From NCBI RefSeq assembly GCF_001929375.1, contig NZ_MSGO01000024.1, positions 1 to 32,207 on the forward strand: a stretch of 32,207 nucleotides of DNA. Direction: 5' to 3'. Each line of letters starts with the position of its first letter. The stretch's first letter is position 1. Origin of the DNA: Actinomyces oris. Lineage in GTDB: Bacteria > Actinomycetota > Actinomycetes > Actinomycetales > Actinomycetaceae. This document shows, one piece after another, positions 1 through 10,135 of this stretch. The translations under genes were made by a program, and so were the position numbers. The notes under the pieces were generated by a model. It had not been told where the DNA came from and ran no database searches. It saw only the letters and a program-made list of their open reading frames with translations.

Positions 1-173
1 GGTGCAGGCGAAGCGCCGCAGGCTCTGCAGAACGGGTCCTCAAACCCGATCGGCATACGGCACTCGATCACCGCGCGCTTGGCTGTGAGGTGCTGGCCCA
101 CAGCGGTCAGTCCCAGAGCGTCCAGGCCCAGGAAGGTCGTCAGATCAGGGTCGGTGAAGGTAGTCTCAGGCAC
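1..173 (-). CDS. ISL3-family transposase, N-terminal part (cut by window edge)
   Basis: The frame opens with GTG at 173 and runs off the left edge with 57 codons and no stop. Its product contains LGLDALGLTAVGQHL, then VIECRMPIGFEDPFCRACGA. A VECR-type segment followed by a CxxC pair is what I expect from the N-terminal zinc-binding region of ISL3 transposases, which precedes the catalytic DDE domain. A stop codon a little upstream limits how far the start could move, and GTG 173 is the only good start I see. The terminal repeat at 287-310 supports the assignment. Whether the rest of the transposase is intact cannot be seen. Confidence 0.7.
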   Translation of the reverse strand, partial: MPETTFTDPDLTTFLGLDALGLTAVGQHLTAKRAVIECRMPIGFEDPFCRACGASPA

Positions 174-310
174 GTCGAGGTCTCTCAGGTGGCGTGTGTA
201 GCAGCTCCCATCATCGGGGGACCTCGACCCCTACCCACCGCAACGACGCACCCACCCCACCTATGCACTTCAATAGGCTCCAGCTACCACACCCTCAAAC
301 ACGAAGAGCC
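1..310 (-). mobile_element. ISL3-family insertion sequence, end fragment
   Basis: The left edge carries the 5' end of an ISL3-like transposase gene (1-173, minus strand). Upstream of it, at 287-310, is a terminal-inverted-repeat-like sequence that reads on the minus strand from its outer end as GGCTCTTCGTGTTTGAGGGT. ISL3 elements of actinobacteria such as IS31831 and IS1207 begin with a very similar GGCTCTTC... repeat, so base 310 is probably the outer end of the element. The other end lies outside the window, so neither the partner repeat nor the 8-bp target duplication usual for this family can be checked. Confidence 0.7.
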
Positions 311-419
311 AGTTTGATTCGCTTAGACCGCCACCGCAATAGCACCGCCTTTTCCCACTGACAACATACAACGGGCGCATTGACAGAGGGCTGTCGGGGC
401 GCCACCCGATTACTCGGTT

Positions 420-446
420 CGGCGCGGTGTCTGTGTCCTGGCGCCG
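420..446 (-). terminator. Possible hairpin after putA
   Basis: CGGCGC (420-425) and GCGCCG (441-446) form a six-base-pair stem around a 15-base loop, a few bases beyond the putA stop codon. There is no T-tract, so this is only a weak candidate for a GC-rich actinobacterial terminator. The rest of 311-452 holds nothing I can identify. Confidence 0.25.
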
Positions 447-452
447 TCTGGC

Positions 453-3400
453 CTACAGGAGGCCCTCGGCCAGGTCCAGCGGGGTGCCGAAGCGGTGGTT
501 GGTGATGGCCACCGCCTGCTCACGCAGGAAGGGCAGCAGCTCGGAGTGCGGGCAGGCCGTCACTGCCCCCGTGTACAGGGCGATGTCGGGGCTCCCGCCG
601 GTCACCCGGCTGGCCTGGCTCCAGCGGGCCGCGGAGGTCTCCTCACGCGGGCCGAGGATGCGCACGCGCGTTCCCAGCCCGCCGGAGGCGGAGAGCTCGG
701 CCAGGCGGGCGTCCCAGGCTCCCTGGTCCTCGACCGCCACCTGGACGCCGGCGGCCAACAGCGCGTTCTGCAACGGCCGGGGCAGACGGTCCGCGACCGA
801 CAGACTGACGAACCCACCGGCTCGCACACCGGCCGCCATGACGCGCACGACGTCGGCCAGCTCGGTTCCCGCCCCGGCGCGCACGACCACGTCAGTGGGC
901 CGGTAGCGCAGGACGTTGCGCTCGCAGGCCAGCGCCGTGACATCGCGGTTGGCGCCGTAGGCGCTCCTCCAGGCCGAGGCGTCGGCCACCAGGGCGCGGC
1001 GCAGCCCGGCCAGGTCGGCCTCGCCCAGCTGGCTGCTGACGGCGTCGCACAGGCTCGCCACGCGCGGATCCAGCGCCGCAGTGCTCTGGCCTGCCGGCGC
1101 TTTCGCGTCCTGGCCGTCTGCGGGCTCGATGTCCCCCAGTCCCAGCAGGTAGGAGGGCCCGCCGGCCTTCGTCGTCGAGCCGATGGCCGAGCGCTTCCAG
1201 CCGCCGAAGGGCTGGCGGCGCACGATGGCCCCGGTGATACCGCGGTTGACGTAGATGTTGCCGGCCTGGATCGAGTCGAGCCAGATGGCGAGCTCGGCCG
1301 CGTCGAGGGTCTGGAGCCCGGAGGTGAGCCCGTAGTCGACGGCGTTGACCGCCTCGATGGCCTCCTGAAGCGTGTCCACCCGCATGACACCGATGACGGG
1401 CGCGAAGTACTCGGTGAGGTGGAACTCGCTGCCGGGCACGACCCCGGCGCGGATACCCGGGGTCCACAGGCCGTCTCCGAGGTAGCGGGGCTTGAGGGCC
1501 CAGTGCTCGCCGACACCCAGGGTGGTCAGGCCGCGCACGGCCTTCTCGTCGTCGGGAACGACGACCGGCCCCATCTGGGAGTCCAGCGACAGCGGAAGCC
1601 TGACCCTCAGGGAGGCGGTGGCGTCCACGAGCTGGCGGGCGATGCGCTCGGAGGTGCCGGCCGAGGAGACCAGCACCAGCAGGGAGGAGGCCGAGCACTT
1701 CTGGCCGGCGTGGGCGAAGGCCGAGTAGACGGCATCGCGCACGGCGATGTCGGGGTCGGCCGAGGGGGTGACGATGATGGCGTTCTTGCCGCTGGTCTCC
1801 CCCAGCAGGTGCATGTCCGGTTTCCAGGAGCGGAAGAGGCGGGCCGTGTCATAGGAGCCGGTGAGGACCACGCGGTCGACGTCCTTGTGGGTCACCAGGC
1901 GGCGTGAGACCTCCCCGTCCTCCAGCGGGGCGAGCACCACGAGGTCCTCGGGGATCCCGGCGTCGTGGAAGGCGCGCACGAGCTCGGCCGCGCAGCGTCG
2001 GGCCGGCGGGGCGGGCTTGAGGATGACGGCGCTGCCGGCCGCCAGGGCCGCGGCCACTCCCCCGGTGGGGATGGCCACCGGGAAGTTCCAGGGCGAGGCG
2101 ACCACGGTGACGTCCACCGGGGTGAAGCGGGCCCCGACCATGTACTCGGGGTCGTGCAGGAGCAGCGAGGACTCGGCGTAGTGGTGGCAGAAGTCGATGG
2201 CCTCACTGACCTCGGGGTCGGACTGGTCGATGGTCTTGCCGGCCTCGGAGCCGGCGACCTCGATGAGCTCGGCGCGCCGGGCGGCCAGGACGTCGCCGAC
2301 ACGGTGCAGGGCGGCGGCCCGCTCGGCCGGGTCCAGGGACTGCCAGACGCCGGCGGCCTCGGCCGTCGCGGCCACCAGGGAGTCCACCTCGGCGTTCGTG
2401 GACAGGCGTGCGGCACCCGCCTCCACCTCGGCCGCGCCCCGTGTGGAGCCCGGGATGGCGGCGGCGATGTCCCGGGCCCACTGGCGGTTGGCGGCCAGGG
2501 CCGGGTCGGAGTCGGGCTCGGAGACGAAGGGCCTCCTGGCGCGCTCGGCCACCGTGCCGGTCTCTTGAGGGATGCCCGCCTCCCGCTCGGCGAGCCGGTT
2601 CTGGGTGCGGTTGGGCACCGGTACTGGGGCGTCCGGGTCGAGGTCGGACAGGGCCGCCAGGAAGCGGTCTCGCTCGCGGGCGAAGATCTGCTCGTTGCCG
2701 GCCAGGTCGAAGACGCCGGACATGAAGTTCTCCGGCGCCGCGTTCTCCTCCAGGCGGCGCACCAGGTAGGAGATGGCGACGTCGAACTCGTGGGGGTCGA
2801 CGACGGGCACGTACAGCAGGAGGTGGCCGGTATCGCGGCGTACGACCTCCTGGATGCCGGTGGCCATGCCGGAGAGCATCTCGAACTCGACGTCGTCCTC
2901 GACGCCGCGCGCGGCGCGCAGCTCGAAGGCGAAGGCGATGTCGAAGAGGTTCTGGCCGGCCACGCCCAGGCGGATGTTGCGGGTGCGTTCGGGCGTCATC
3001 GCCCAGGACAGCATGCGCTTGTAACTGGTGTCGGTGGCCTGCTTGGAGGGCCAGGTGGTCAGCTCCCAGCCGTGGATCTCGGCGTCGACCTTCTCCATGG
3101 ACAGGTTGGCGCCCTTGACGATGCGGACCTTGACGCGCGAGCCGCCGGAGGCGACACGCTTGGCGGCCCACTCCTGGAGGCGCTGCATGGCGCCCAAGGA
3201 ATCGGGCAGGTAGGCCTGCAGGACGATGCCGGCCTCGTAGCCGCGCATGTCCTCCTGGTCGAGGATCGCGGTGAAGACGGCGATGGTCAGGTCCAGGTCC
3301 TTGTAGTCCTCCATGTCCAGGTTGAGGAAGGTGCCGTGGTCGCGGGCCAGGCGGTAGAGGGGCAGGAGGGCCTGGACGCCGTGGGCGACGACCTCCTCGA

Positions 3401-4025
3401 AGCCCCAGGGGTTGTGGGGGCCGGTGACGGCGGAGACCTTGACCGAGACGTAGTCGACGTCCTCGCGGGTGACCAGGCGGGAGACCTCGGCCAGGCGGCG
3501 GGCTGCCTCCTTCTCCCCCAGGACGGCCTCACCCAGGAGGTTGACGTTGAGGCGGTTGCCGCCCTTGCGCAGTCGGGCGAGGGCGGGCCCGAGTCCCTTG
3601 TCGGTGGCGTCGACGACGAGGTCGCCGACGATCTCCCGGAAGACCCGCCGGGCCACGGCGGTGACGGTGCGCGGGGCGAGTCGGGAGGCGGCCGAGCCCA
3701 GGCCCATGGCCCCGGCCAGGGCGGGCGGCAGGAAGTCGGTGCGGCCTGCCGACAGGCGCTTGAGGGCGGTGCTGGCGACGTCGAGGTCGGTGGGACGCAC
3801 GACGTCGTCGACGAAGCGGGTGGTGAATGTCAGGCCCTCGGGGTCGGAGAGGATGCCGGAAAGCAGCTTGGCCGAGCGCGGTACCGGCTCGGATGCCGAC
3901 TCGTCAGCCCACCGGCGTGCTCGGGCGACGGCCTTCTCGCCCAGCGCCCACAGGTCGTCGGGGCAGCGGCGTTCTGCGTTGCCTGCGGCGGTGCGGGGCT
4001 GACTGGGAACGGCGTTGTTCGTCAT
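453..4025 (-). CDS. putA: Bifunctional proline dehydrogenase / L-glutamate gamma-semialdehyde dehydrogenase
   Basis: This 1190-residue protein should oxidise proline to pyrroline-5-carboxylate with FAD and then oxidise glutamate semialdehyde to glutamate with NAD+. The N-terminal part (about residues 100-430) has the proline-dehydrogenase barrel, including VKVRIVKGANLSMEKVDAE near residue 300. The aldehyde dehydrogenase follows from about residue 510, with catalytic glutamate E743 in GETSGKNA and catalytic cysteine C777 in GQKCSA; the 34-residue spacing is the usual one. About 200 further residues form the C-terminal region often seen in long PutA proteins. The start is the ATG at 4025, preceded by GGAGG eight bases upstream; the frame stays open further upstream, but only across intergenic DNA and antisense to era. 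There is no ribbon-helix-helix domain at the N-terminus, so it is not the DNA-binding, trifunctional form of E. coli. Confidence 0.95.
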   Translation of the reverse strand: MTNNAVPSQPRTAAGNAERRCPDDLWALGEKAVARARRWADESASEPVPRSAKLLSGILSDPEGLTFTTRFVDDVVRPTDLDVASTALKRLSAGRTDFLPPALAGAMGLGSAASRLAPRTVTAVARRVFREIVGDLVVDATDKGLGPALARLRKGGNRLNVNLLGEAVLGEKEAARRLAEVSRLVTREDVDYVSVKVSAVTGPHNPWGFEEVVAHGVQALLPLYRLARDHGTFLNLDMEDYKDLDLTIAVFTAILDQEDMRGYEAGIVLQAYLPDSLGAMQRLQEWAAKRVASGGSRVKVRIVKGANLSMEKVDAEIHGWELTTWPSKQATDTSYKRMLSWAMTPERTRNIRLGVAGQNLFDIAFAFELRAARGVEDDVEFEMLSGMATGIQEVVRRDTGHLLLYVPVVDPHEFDVAISYLVRRLEENAAPENFMSGVFDLAGNEQIFARERDRFLAALSDLDPDAPVPVPNRTQNRLAEREAGIPQETGTVAERARRPFVSEPDSDPALAANRQWARDIAAAIPGSTRGAAEVEAGAARLSTNAEVDSLVAATAEAAGVWQSLDPAERAAALHRVGDVLAARRAELIEVAGSEAGKTIDQSDPEVSEAIDFCHHYAESSLLLHDPEYMVGARFTPVDVTVVASPWNFPVAIPTGGVAAALAAGSAVILKPAPPARRCAAELVRAFHDAGIPEDLVVLAPLEDGEVSRRLVTHKDVDRVVLTGSYDTARLFRSWKPDMHLLGETSGKNAIIVTPSADPDIAVRDAVYSAFAHAGQKCSASSLLVLVSSAGTSERIARQLVDATASLRVRLPLSLDSQMGPVVVPDDEKAVRGLTTLGVGEHWALKPRYLGDGLWTPGIRAGVVPGSEFHLTEYFAPVIGVMRVDTLQEAIEAVNAVDYGLTSGLQTLDAAELAIWLDSIQAGNIYVNRGITGAIVRRQPFGGWKRSAIGSTTKAGGPSYLLGLGDIEPADGQDAKAPAGQSTAALDPRVASLCDAVSSQLGEADLAGLRRALVADASAWRSAYGANRDVTALACERNVLRYRPTDVVVRAGAGTELADVVRVMAAGVRAGGFVSLSVADRLPRPLQNALLAAGVQVAVEDQGAWDARLAELSASGGLGTRVRILGPREETSAARWSQASRVTGGSPDIALYTGAVTACPHSELLPFLREQAVAITNHRFGTPLDLAEGLL

Positions 4026-4180
4026 GCGTTTGGCCTCCAGGTCGATGTGACATCGGACTCTCCAAGTGTGCGTGACAACACCCCTTGTGCGCGACCGATT
4101 CGACCCCAAGTCTGAAGGTGGCGCAAGTCCCCTTGGTCCCAGATGCCGTCCGCCCCGTTGCGCTGATAGCGTGGGGAGGT

Positions 4181-5380
4181 TCAGAAGCCGAGGCGGGCCA
4201 GGGCCTTGGGGTCGGACTGCCAGTCCTTGGCGGTGCGCACGTGCAGGTCGAGGTAGACCTTGCGCCCCAGCAGCTTCTCGATGCCCTTGCGGGCGGTGAC
4301 GCCCACCTCCTTGAGGCGCCGTCCGCCCCTGCCGATGATGATGGCCTTCTGGGAGTCGCGCTCGACGACGAGGCTCACGCGCACCTGGAGGCGGCCTCCG
4401 GCGCCCTTGATGCGGCCGACCTCGCGCTCGTCGTCGGGGTCGGCGATCTCGTCGACGACGACGGCCAGGGAGTGGGGCAGCTCGTCGCGCACGCCCTCCA
4501 GGGCGGCCTCGCGCACGAGCTCGGCGATCATGACCTGCTGGGGCTCGTCGGTGATCTCTCCGGTGGGGTACAGCGGCGGGGACAGGGGCATGTGCCCCAG
4601 CAGGACCTCCTCGAGGACGTCGATCTGCTCGTTGCGCTGGGCCGAGACCGGGACGATGTCGGCCCACTCCCCCAGCTCGCTGACGGCCAGGAGCTGGGCG
4701 GCCAGGGCCTCGCGGGTGACGGTGTCGGCCTTGGTGACCACAGCGACCACGGGGGTGCGCAGCTCGGCGAGGTCACGGGTGATGAAGCGGTCACCCGGGC
4801 CGATCTTCTCGTTGGCGGGGATGCAGAAGACGACGACGTCGACGTCGGTGAGGGTCTCGCGCACCAGGTCGTTGAGGCGCTTGCCCAGCAGGGTGCGGGG
4901 GCGGTGGAGGCCGGGGGTGTCGACCAGGACGATCTGCGCCTTGTCCTTGTGGATGACGCCGCGCACGTTGTGGCGGGTGGTCTGGGGGCGCCCGGAGGTG
5001 ATGGCGACCTTGGTGCCGACCATGGCGTTGGTGAGGGTGGACTTGCCTGCGTTGGGGCGGCCCACGATGCAGGCGAAGCCGGCGCGGAAGTCCTCGGGGA
5101 AGTCGGGGACGACGATCTCGACGCGGGTGGGGTCAGTGGTGTCGCCGGCGTCGGCGCTCTCGTCCGCGGGCTCGTCCTCGCCGTCGACGTCGTCGTCGGG
5201 GTCGGTGAGCGCGTTGGGGCCGTCCATGAGCTCGACGTCGGTGGGGAAGCGGAAGCCGGCCGGGGCGGGGCCGGGCGCGGGCATCTCGAGGGGCTCGGTC
5301 AGAAAGTCCTCTGGGACCTGGGGCTGGTCGTCGCGGGCTGCGGGGGCGACCTGGTCGGCGGTGTCTGCGGTGTCAGTCAT
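4181..5380 (-). CDS. era: GTPase Era
   Basis: Era is a GTPase that binds the 3' end of 16S rRNA and helps mature the 30S subunit. The 399-residue product has a P-loop GRPNAGKST (107-115), a switch-II DTPG (154-157) and a G4 motif TKAD in place of the textbook NKxD. Its C-terminal KH domain contains the IIIGRGGRRLKEVG loop. The first 95 residues or so are a Pro/Asp/Glu-rich tail absent from short Era proteins of about 300 residues. The ATG at 5380 overlaps the stop of the upstream CBS-protein gene by eight bases, which suggests translational coupling and supports this start. It is the last gene of the phoH-ybeY-corC-era operon. Confidence 0.95.
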   Translation of the reverse strand: MTDTADTADQVAPAARDDQPQVPEDFLTEPLEMPAPGPAPAGFRFPTDVELMDGPNALTDPDDDVDGEDEPADESADAGDTTDPTRVEIVVPDFPEDFRAGFACIVGRPNAGKSTLTNAMVGTKVAITSGRPQTTRHNVRGVIHKDKAQIVLVDTPGLHRPRTLLGKRLNDLVRETLTDVDVVVFCIPANEKIGPGDRFITRDLAELRTPVVAVVTKADTVTREALAAQLLAVSELGEWADIVPVSAQRNEQIDVLEEVLLGHMPLSPPLYPTGEITDEPQQVMIAELVREAALEGVRDELPHSLAVVVDEIADPDDEREVGRIKGAGGRLQVRVSLVVERDSQKAIIIGRGGRRLKEVGVTARKGIEKLLGRKVYLDLHVRTAKDWQSDPKALARLGF

Positions 5381-6659
5381 CGGTGTCCTCTTCGGGGGCG
5401 GGGGTGCGCGAGGCGAGAATAGTGGAGACCTGGCGGCGGCGGCCGGTGGCCTCCTCGGCCTGGAGGTGGACGCCCTGGGTGTCTCCGGCGGCGCCGGGCA
5501 GGGGGACGCGGCCGATGGCCTTGGTGAGCAGGCCGCCGACGGTGTCGACGTCGTCGTCGTCGATCTCGAGGTCGAAGAGCTCGCCGAGCTCATCCAGGGC
5601 GAGTCGAGCGGGGACGCGGTAGGTGCCGGGGGCGACTTCGACGACCTCGGGCAGCTCGGGGTCGTGCTCGTCGGTGAGCTCGCCGACGACCTCCTCCAGG
5701 AGGTCCTCCATGGTGACCAGCCCGGCGGTGCCTCCGTACTCGTCGACGGCCAGGGCCATGTGGAAGCGGCCGGTCTGCATCTCGCGCAGGAGGTCGTCGG
5801 CGGGCTTCATCTCGGGGACGTACTCGGCGTCCCGGACGAATCCGGCCACGGCGAGGGCCTCGTGCTCGGGGTGGGCGGCCAGACGGCGCAGGACGTCCTT
5901 GAGGTAGAGGATGCCGCGCACGTCGTCGGCGTCCTCCCCGATGACGGGCACGCGCGAGTAGCCGGAGCGGATGAACAGGCGCATGGCGGCGGAGGCGGGC
6001 TTGTGGGCGTCGATGGTGACCATGTCGGTGCGCGGGACCATGACCTCGCGCACGAGGGTCTGGCCGAGCTCGACGACCGAGCGCATCATCTCGCGGTCCT
6101 CGTCCTCGATGGTGTCGGTCTCGCCGATCTCGTCGATCATCTCGCGCAGGTCCTCGTTGACGGCCTCGCGGGTCTCGGCGTCGGTGGGGGCGGACTCGGG
6201 GCGGCGGGTGCGTGAGACGAGGCGGCGCTGCGGGGCGGCCAGGACGTCGACCCAGGTGAGCAGGCCGCCCAGGGCGAGGAGGGTGCCGGCGGGGTTGCGC
6301 CGGCCGTAGGTGCGCGGGGAGAAGCCGACGACGACGCCCAGCAGGATGATGTTGGCCAGCAGGGCCAGGGCCAGGACCTGCCACCAGGCGCGCACGAGCC
6401 CGGAGGCGGCCAGGGTGATGAGGACGGCGGCGAGCATGTCGACGGCGACGCGGGCGACGCTGAGGGCGCCCAGGACCCGGGTGCGGTGCTCGGCCAGGCG
6501 GCGGACCCGGGCGGCTCCGCGGCGGCCCTCCTCGATGAGGTCGTCGGCGGCGGCCCGGGTGAAGCGCAGCAGGGCGGACTCGCCGGCCGACAGGAGGGCA
6601 CCCAGGGCCAGGACGATCACCGCGCAGGCGATGAGCGCGGCGGTGGGGATACCGGTCAC
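5373..6659 (-). CDS. CNNM/CorC-family membrane protein with CBS pair (hemolysin-like)
   Basis: The 428-residue protein has an N-terminal membrane domain with several hydrophobic segments (about residues 5-130), a tandem CBS pair (about 190-320, with [13 protein letters not shown] at its start), and a C-terminal CorC_HlyC domain containing the [17 protein letters not shown] motif. CNNM/CorC proteins are linked to magnesium or cobalt transport, with the CBS pair sensing nucleotides; the older name hemolysin is misleading. In actinobacteria this gene typically sits between ybeY and era, as here. The GTG start at 6659 lies seven bases after the ybeY stop, and its own stop overlaps era. The ion it handles is not evident from the sequence. 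Confidence 0.9.
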   Translation of the reverse strand: MTGIPTAALIACAVIVLALGALLSAGESALLRFTRAAADDLIEEGRRGAARVRRLAEHRTRVLGALSVARVAVDMLAAVLITLAASGLVRAWWQVLALALLANIILLGVVVGFSPRTYGRRNPAGTLLALGGLLTWVDVLAAPQRRLVSRTRRPESAPTDAETREAVNEDLREMIDEIGETDTIEDEDREMMRSVVELGQTLVREVMVPRTDMVTIDAHKPASAAMRLFIRSGYSRVPVIGEDADDVRGILYLKDVLRRLAAHPEHEALAVAGFVRDAEYVPEMKPADDLLREMQTGRFHMALAVDEYGGTAGLVTMEDLLEEVVGELTDEHDPELPEVVEVAPGTYRVPARLALDELGELFDLEIDDDDVDTVGGLLTKAIGRVPLPGAAGDTQGVHLQAEEATGRRRQVSTILASRTPAPEEDTDD

Positions 6660-6666
6660 GCGGGCC

Positions 6667-7114
6667 TCACTTGCCGCGCTCGGCCAGGAAGGTCAGCAGG
6701 AGGCGGCGCTGGAGGTCGAACATCTCCTTCTTCTCCTCGGGCTCGGCGTGGTCGTAGCCCAGGAGGTGGAGGATGCCGTGGACGGTGAGCAGGAGCATCT
6801 CCTCGACCGCGGAGTGCCCGGCGGCCAGGGCCTGCTTGGCGGCGACCTGCGGGCACAGGACGATGTCGCCCAGGGTGCCGGCGGGAGTGGGCGAGTCGGC
6901 CGAGCCGGGGCGCAGCTCGTCCATGGGGAAGCTCATGACGTCGGTGGGGCCGGGCAGGTCGAGCCAGCGCACGTGGAGCTCTTCCATGGGCTCGGGGTCG
7001 ATGAACATGATGTTGAGCTCGGCGGCGGGGCTGACGTGCATGGCAGTCAGGACGTGGTCGGCGAGGGCCGCGAACTCGGCGGCGTCGATGACGGTGGTGG
7101 TCTCGTTGATGACC

Positions 7115-7125
<11 letters not shown>
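6667..7125 (-). CDS. ybeY: Endoribonuclease YbeY
   Basis: YbeY is a zinc-dependent endoribonuclease involved in 16S rRNA 3'-end maturation and ribosome quality control. This 152-residue protein has the full signature: GTLGDIVL in the middle and the zinc-binding [12 protein letters not shown] near the C-terminus (HxxxHxxxxxH). Length is normal for the family. The ATG at 7125 overlaps the end of phoH by 11 bases, and the next gene follows after seven bases, so it is embedded in the phoH-ybeY-corC-era operon, where era also acts on 16S rRNA. Confidence 0.95.
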
Positions 7126-8338
<1,213 letters not shown>

Positions 8339-8584
8339 CACTGTCGATCCTAGATGATCGGTCCCGGAGACGCCGAGAGCACGGCGCCCTGGGCCGGCGC
8401 GCACTCTGCAGCCCTATCAAGACGTTGTGGTCGCCATCCGGATCTGCTGGGCCTCTCGACATTCTTCCGGTACGTCACATCTGATCCCGACTCTCCGTCT
8501 CGGATCGGCTAGTGTTGTTGCAGTCGGCCCAGGGCCCCGAATCGCGGGCGGTACCCGCACCAGTAATGTCTTTCGAGGATTCGT

Positions 8585-10135
8585 ATGACTGACTATCTCA
8601 CCCTTGGAAATGACGGCCGACTCGTAGACCGCGAAGGCAAGACTCTGGAGCTCAAGCGGGATCTCAGCTCACCCACCGGGCCACTGCGCACCATCACGGC
8701 CTTCGCGAACTCCGCGGGTGGTCGCCTCGTCATCGGGATCGCGGATGATGGCACCGTGGTCGGTGTTGAGGACCCGCTCGCCGAGGAGGAGCGCGTCGCC
8801 AGTCTCATCGATGACTGGATCTCACCCCAGCTGGTTCCCGCCATCGACCTTGTCCCGCTCGCCGACAAGACTGTTCTCGTCGTCGATGTTCCTCTGAGCA
8901 CCCGACGCCCCCACTACATCACTCGGCAGGGTCCAGAAGCGGGCGTCTACGTGCGTCTCGGTTCCTCCACTCGCCAGGCCGATCCGGCGTTGGTTGCCGA
9001 GCTCGAACGCAACGCTCACGGCATCGCTTTTGAGAACCTGCCCGAGCCACGCGCCACCCTGACTGACCTGGATCTGAGCGCTCTGGCCGAGCTGCGCGGC
9101 CGCGCCACCGACACGGACGGCCTGCTGGCGCTCGGCCTTGCAGCGAGACAAGGAGATGAGATCGTTCCGACCTACGCCGGGATTCTCACCGCCTGCCCCG
9201 ACCCCACGCGCTTCCTGCCCTCCGCCTGGGTTCAGTGCGGCCGGTTGCGCGGCCCCCACGGCACGGACATCTTCGACCAGGTTGAGATCCACGGACCGAT
9301 GCCGTTGGCCGTTGACCAGGCCGTGGAGTTCCTGCTGAAGCACGCTTACAAGACCGCCGTCTTCGGAGAAGTACGCCGCCGCGATGTCTACTCCATCCCC
9401 ATTGAGCCGATCCGCGAGGTCATCGTCAACGCCCTCGTTCACGCCTCCTACGCCGAGAGCAGCACCCCGATCCGCATCGGTTTCTACGACGACCGGGTCC
9501 AGGTTGACAGCCCCGGGCTACTCCTCCCCGGCATGACCGTCGACACCATGCGGCGGGTGTCCCGACTGCGCAACCCCGCACTGGCGCGCATCTTCCGCGA
9601 AGCCGGGATCATGGAGCAGTGGGGCACGGGCATCCAGCGCATCTTCGAGCAGGTGGCTCAGGCAGGCTTGCCCGAACCCACTATCGAGGAGGTCATCGAC
9701 CGCGTGCGGGTCACGATCCACGTGCTCAGCCACAATCCCGCCGATGCCGGAGAACACGGCGAGTCACTAAGTCGAGGCACTCAGTCACCAAGTCGGAGCA
9801 TCCAGTCACTAAGTCGAGTCACCAAGTCGGAGCATCCAGTCACTAAGTCGAGTCACCAAGTCGAGTCACCAAGTCACGAGGTTAGGAACCCGGACGACTA
9901 TCGGGACACGATCCTCTCCCTGCTCAGCGATGTCGAGATGACTCGCACCGACCTTCTGTCTCGACTGGGGCTGAGCAACGAGACACGCAACGTACGCCGC
10001 CATCTCGATCCCCTGATCGATGCAGGGCTCGTTGAACGAACGATCCCTGACAAGCCCAGGAGTCGACTCCAGCGCTACCGAATCACCGACGCCGGACGTG
10101 CCTATCTCGACAGGCTCTCCGGAGACGCCGAATGA
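8585..10135 (+). CDS. AlbA_2 / GHKL-ATPase-type putative regulator with internal repeat tract
   Basis: The 516-residue protein resembles COG2865-type proteins. It has a Schlafen-like AlbA_2 domain (about residues 10-130, with FANSAGGRLVIGIADDG), a middle region, a GHKL-type ATP-binding domain (about 265-350, N-box-like EVIVNALVHASY at 278-289 and GTGI at 347-350), and a C-terminal winged-helix segment (about 437-512). Between the last two, residues 393-433 are a Ser/Gln/Thr-rich linker encoded by DNA repeats (9761-9878). Family members are annotated as transcriptional regulators or helicase-like and often sit in mobile or defence regions, but their activity is largely unknown. ATG 8585 is the first good start. 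Its stop overlaps the next gene by four bases (ATGA), so the two were co-translated. Confidence 0.85.
   Translation: MTDYLTLGNDGRLVDREGKTLELKRDLSSPTGPLRTITAFANSAGGRLVIGIADDGTVVGVEDPLAEEERVASLIDDWISPQLVPAIDLVPLADKTVLVVDVPLSTRRPHYITRQGPEAGVYVRLGSSTRQADPALVAELERNAHGIAFENLPEPRATLTDLDLSALAELRGRATDTDGLLALGLAARQGDEIVPTYAGILTACPDPTRFLPSAWVQCGRLRGPHGTDIFDQVEIHGPMPLAVDQAVEFLLKHAYKTAVFGEVRRRDVYSIPIEPIREVIVNALVHASYAESSTPIRIGFYDDRVQVDSPGLLLPGMTVDTMRRVSRLRNPALARIFREAGIMEQWGTGIQRIFEQVAQAGLPEPTIEEVIDRVRVTIHVLSHNPADAGEHGESLSRGTQSPSRSIQSLSRVTKSEHPVTKSSHQVESPSHEVRNPDDYRDTILSLLSDVEMTRTDLLSRLGLSNETRNVRRHLDPLIDAGLVERTIPDKPRSRLQRYRITDAGRAYLDRLSGDAE
9761..9878. repeat. Coding tandem repeats, 13-bp units and a 34-bp higher unit
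   Basis: Variants of AGTCACTAAGTCG and AGTCACCAAGTCG recur through this stretch. Two GAGTCACCAAGTC units stand in direct tandem at 9850-9875. A longer unit containing GAGCATCCAGT repeats with a period of 34 bases (9796-9806 and 9830-9840). Neither 13 nor 34 is divisible by three, so successive copies are read in different frames. The array encodes the low-complexity linker of the AlbA_2/ATPase protein. Confidence 0.9.

Noticed and set aside
1965-4115. Long open frame on the plus strand opposite putA
   Set aside because: It is antisense to a clearly conserved gene, its product is Gly/Val/Asp/Gln-rich without motifs, and such frames are common opposite high-G+C genes.
4026-4667. Upstream extension of the putA frame
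   Set aside because: It covers the intergenic region and runs through era in another phase; the added residues are Arg/Gly/Pro-rich and a good ribosome site exists at ATG 4025.
4260-6215. Long plus-strand open frame opposite era and the CBS-protein gene
   Set aside because: It shadows two conserved genes, is Ser/Arg-rich at first and Gly/Asp-rich later, and has no recognisable domain.
9761-9878. CRISPR array
   Set aside because: The repeats are 13 and 34 bases, directly adjacent, without unique spacers of constant length, and lie inside an intact reading frame.
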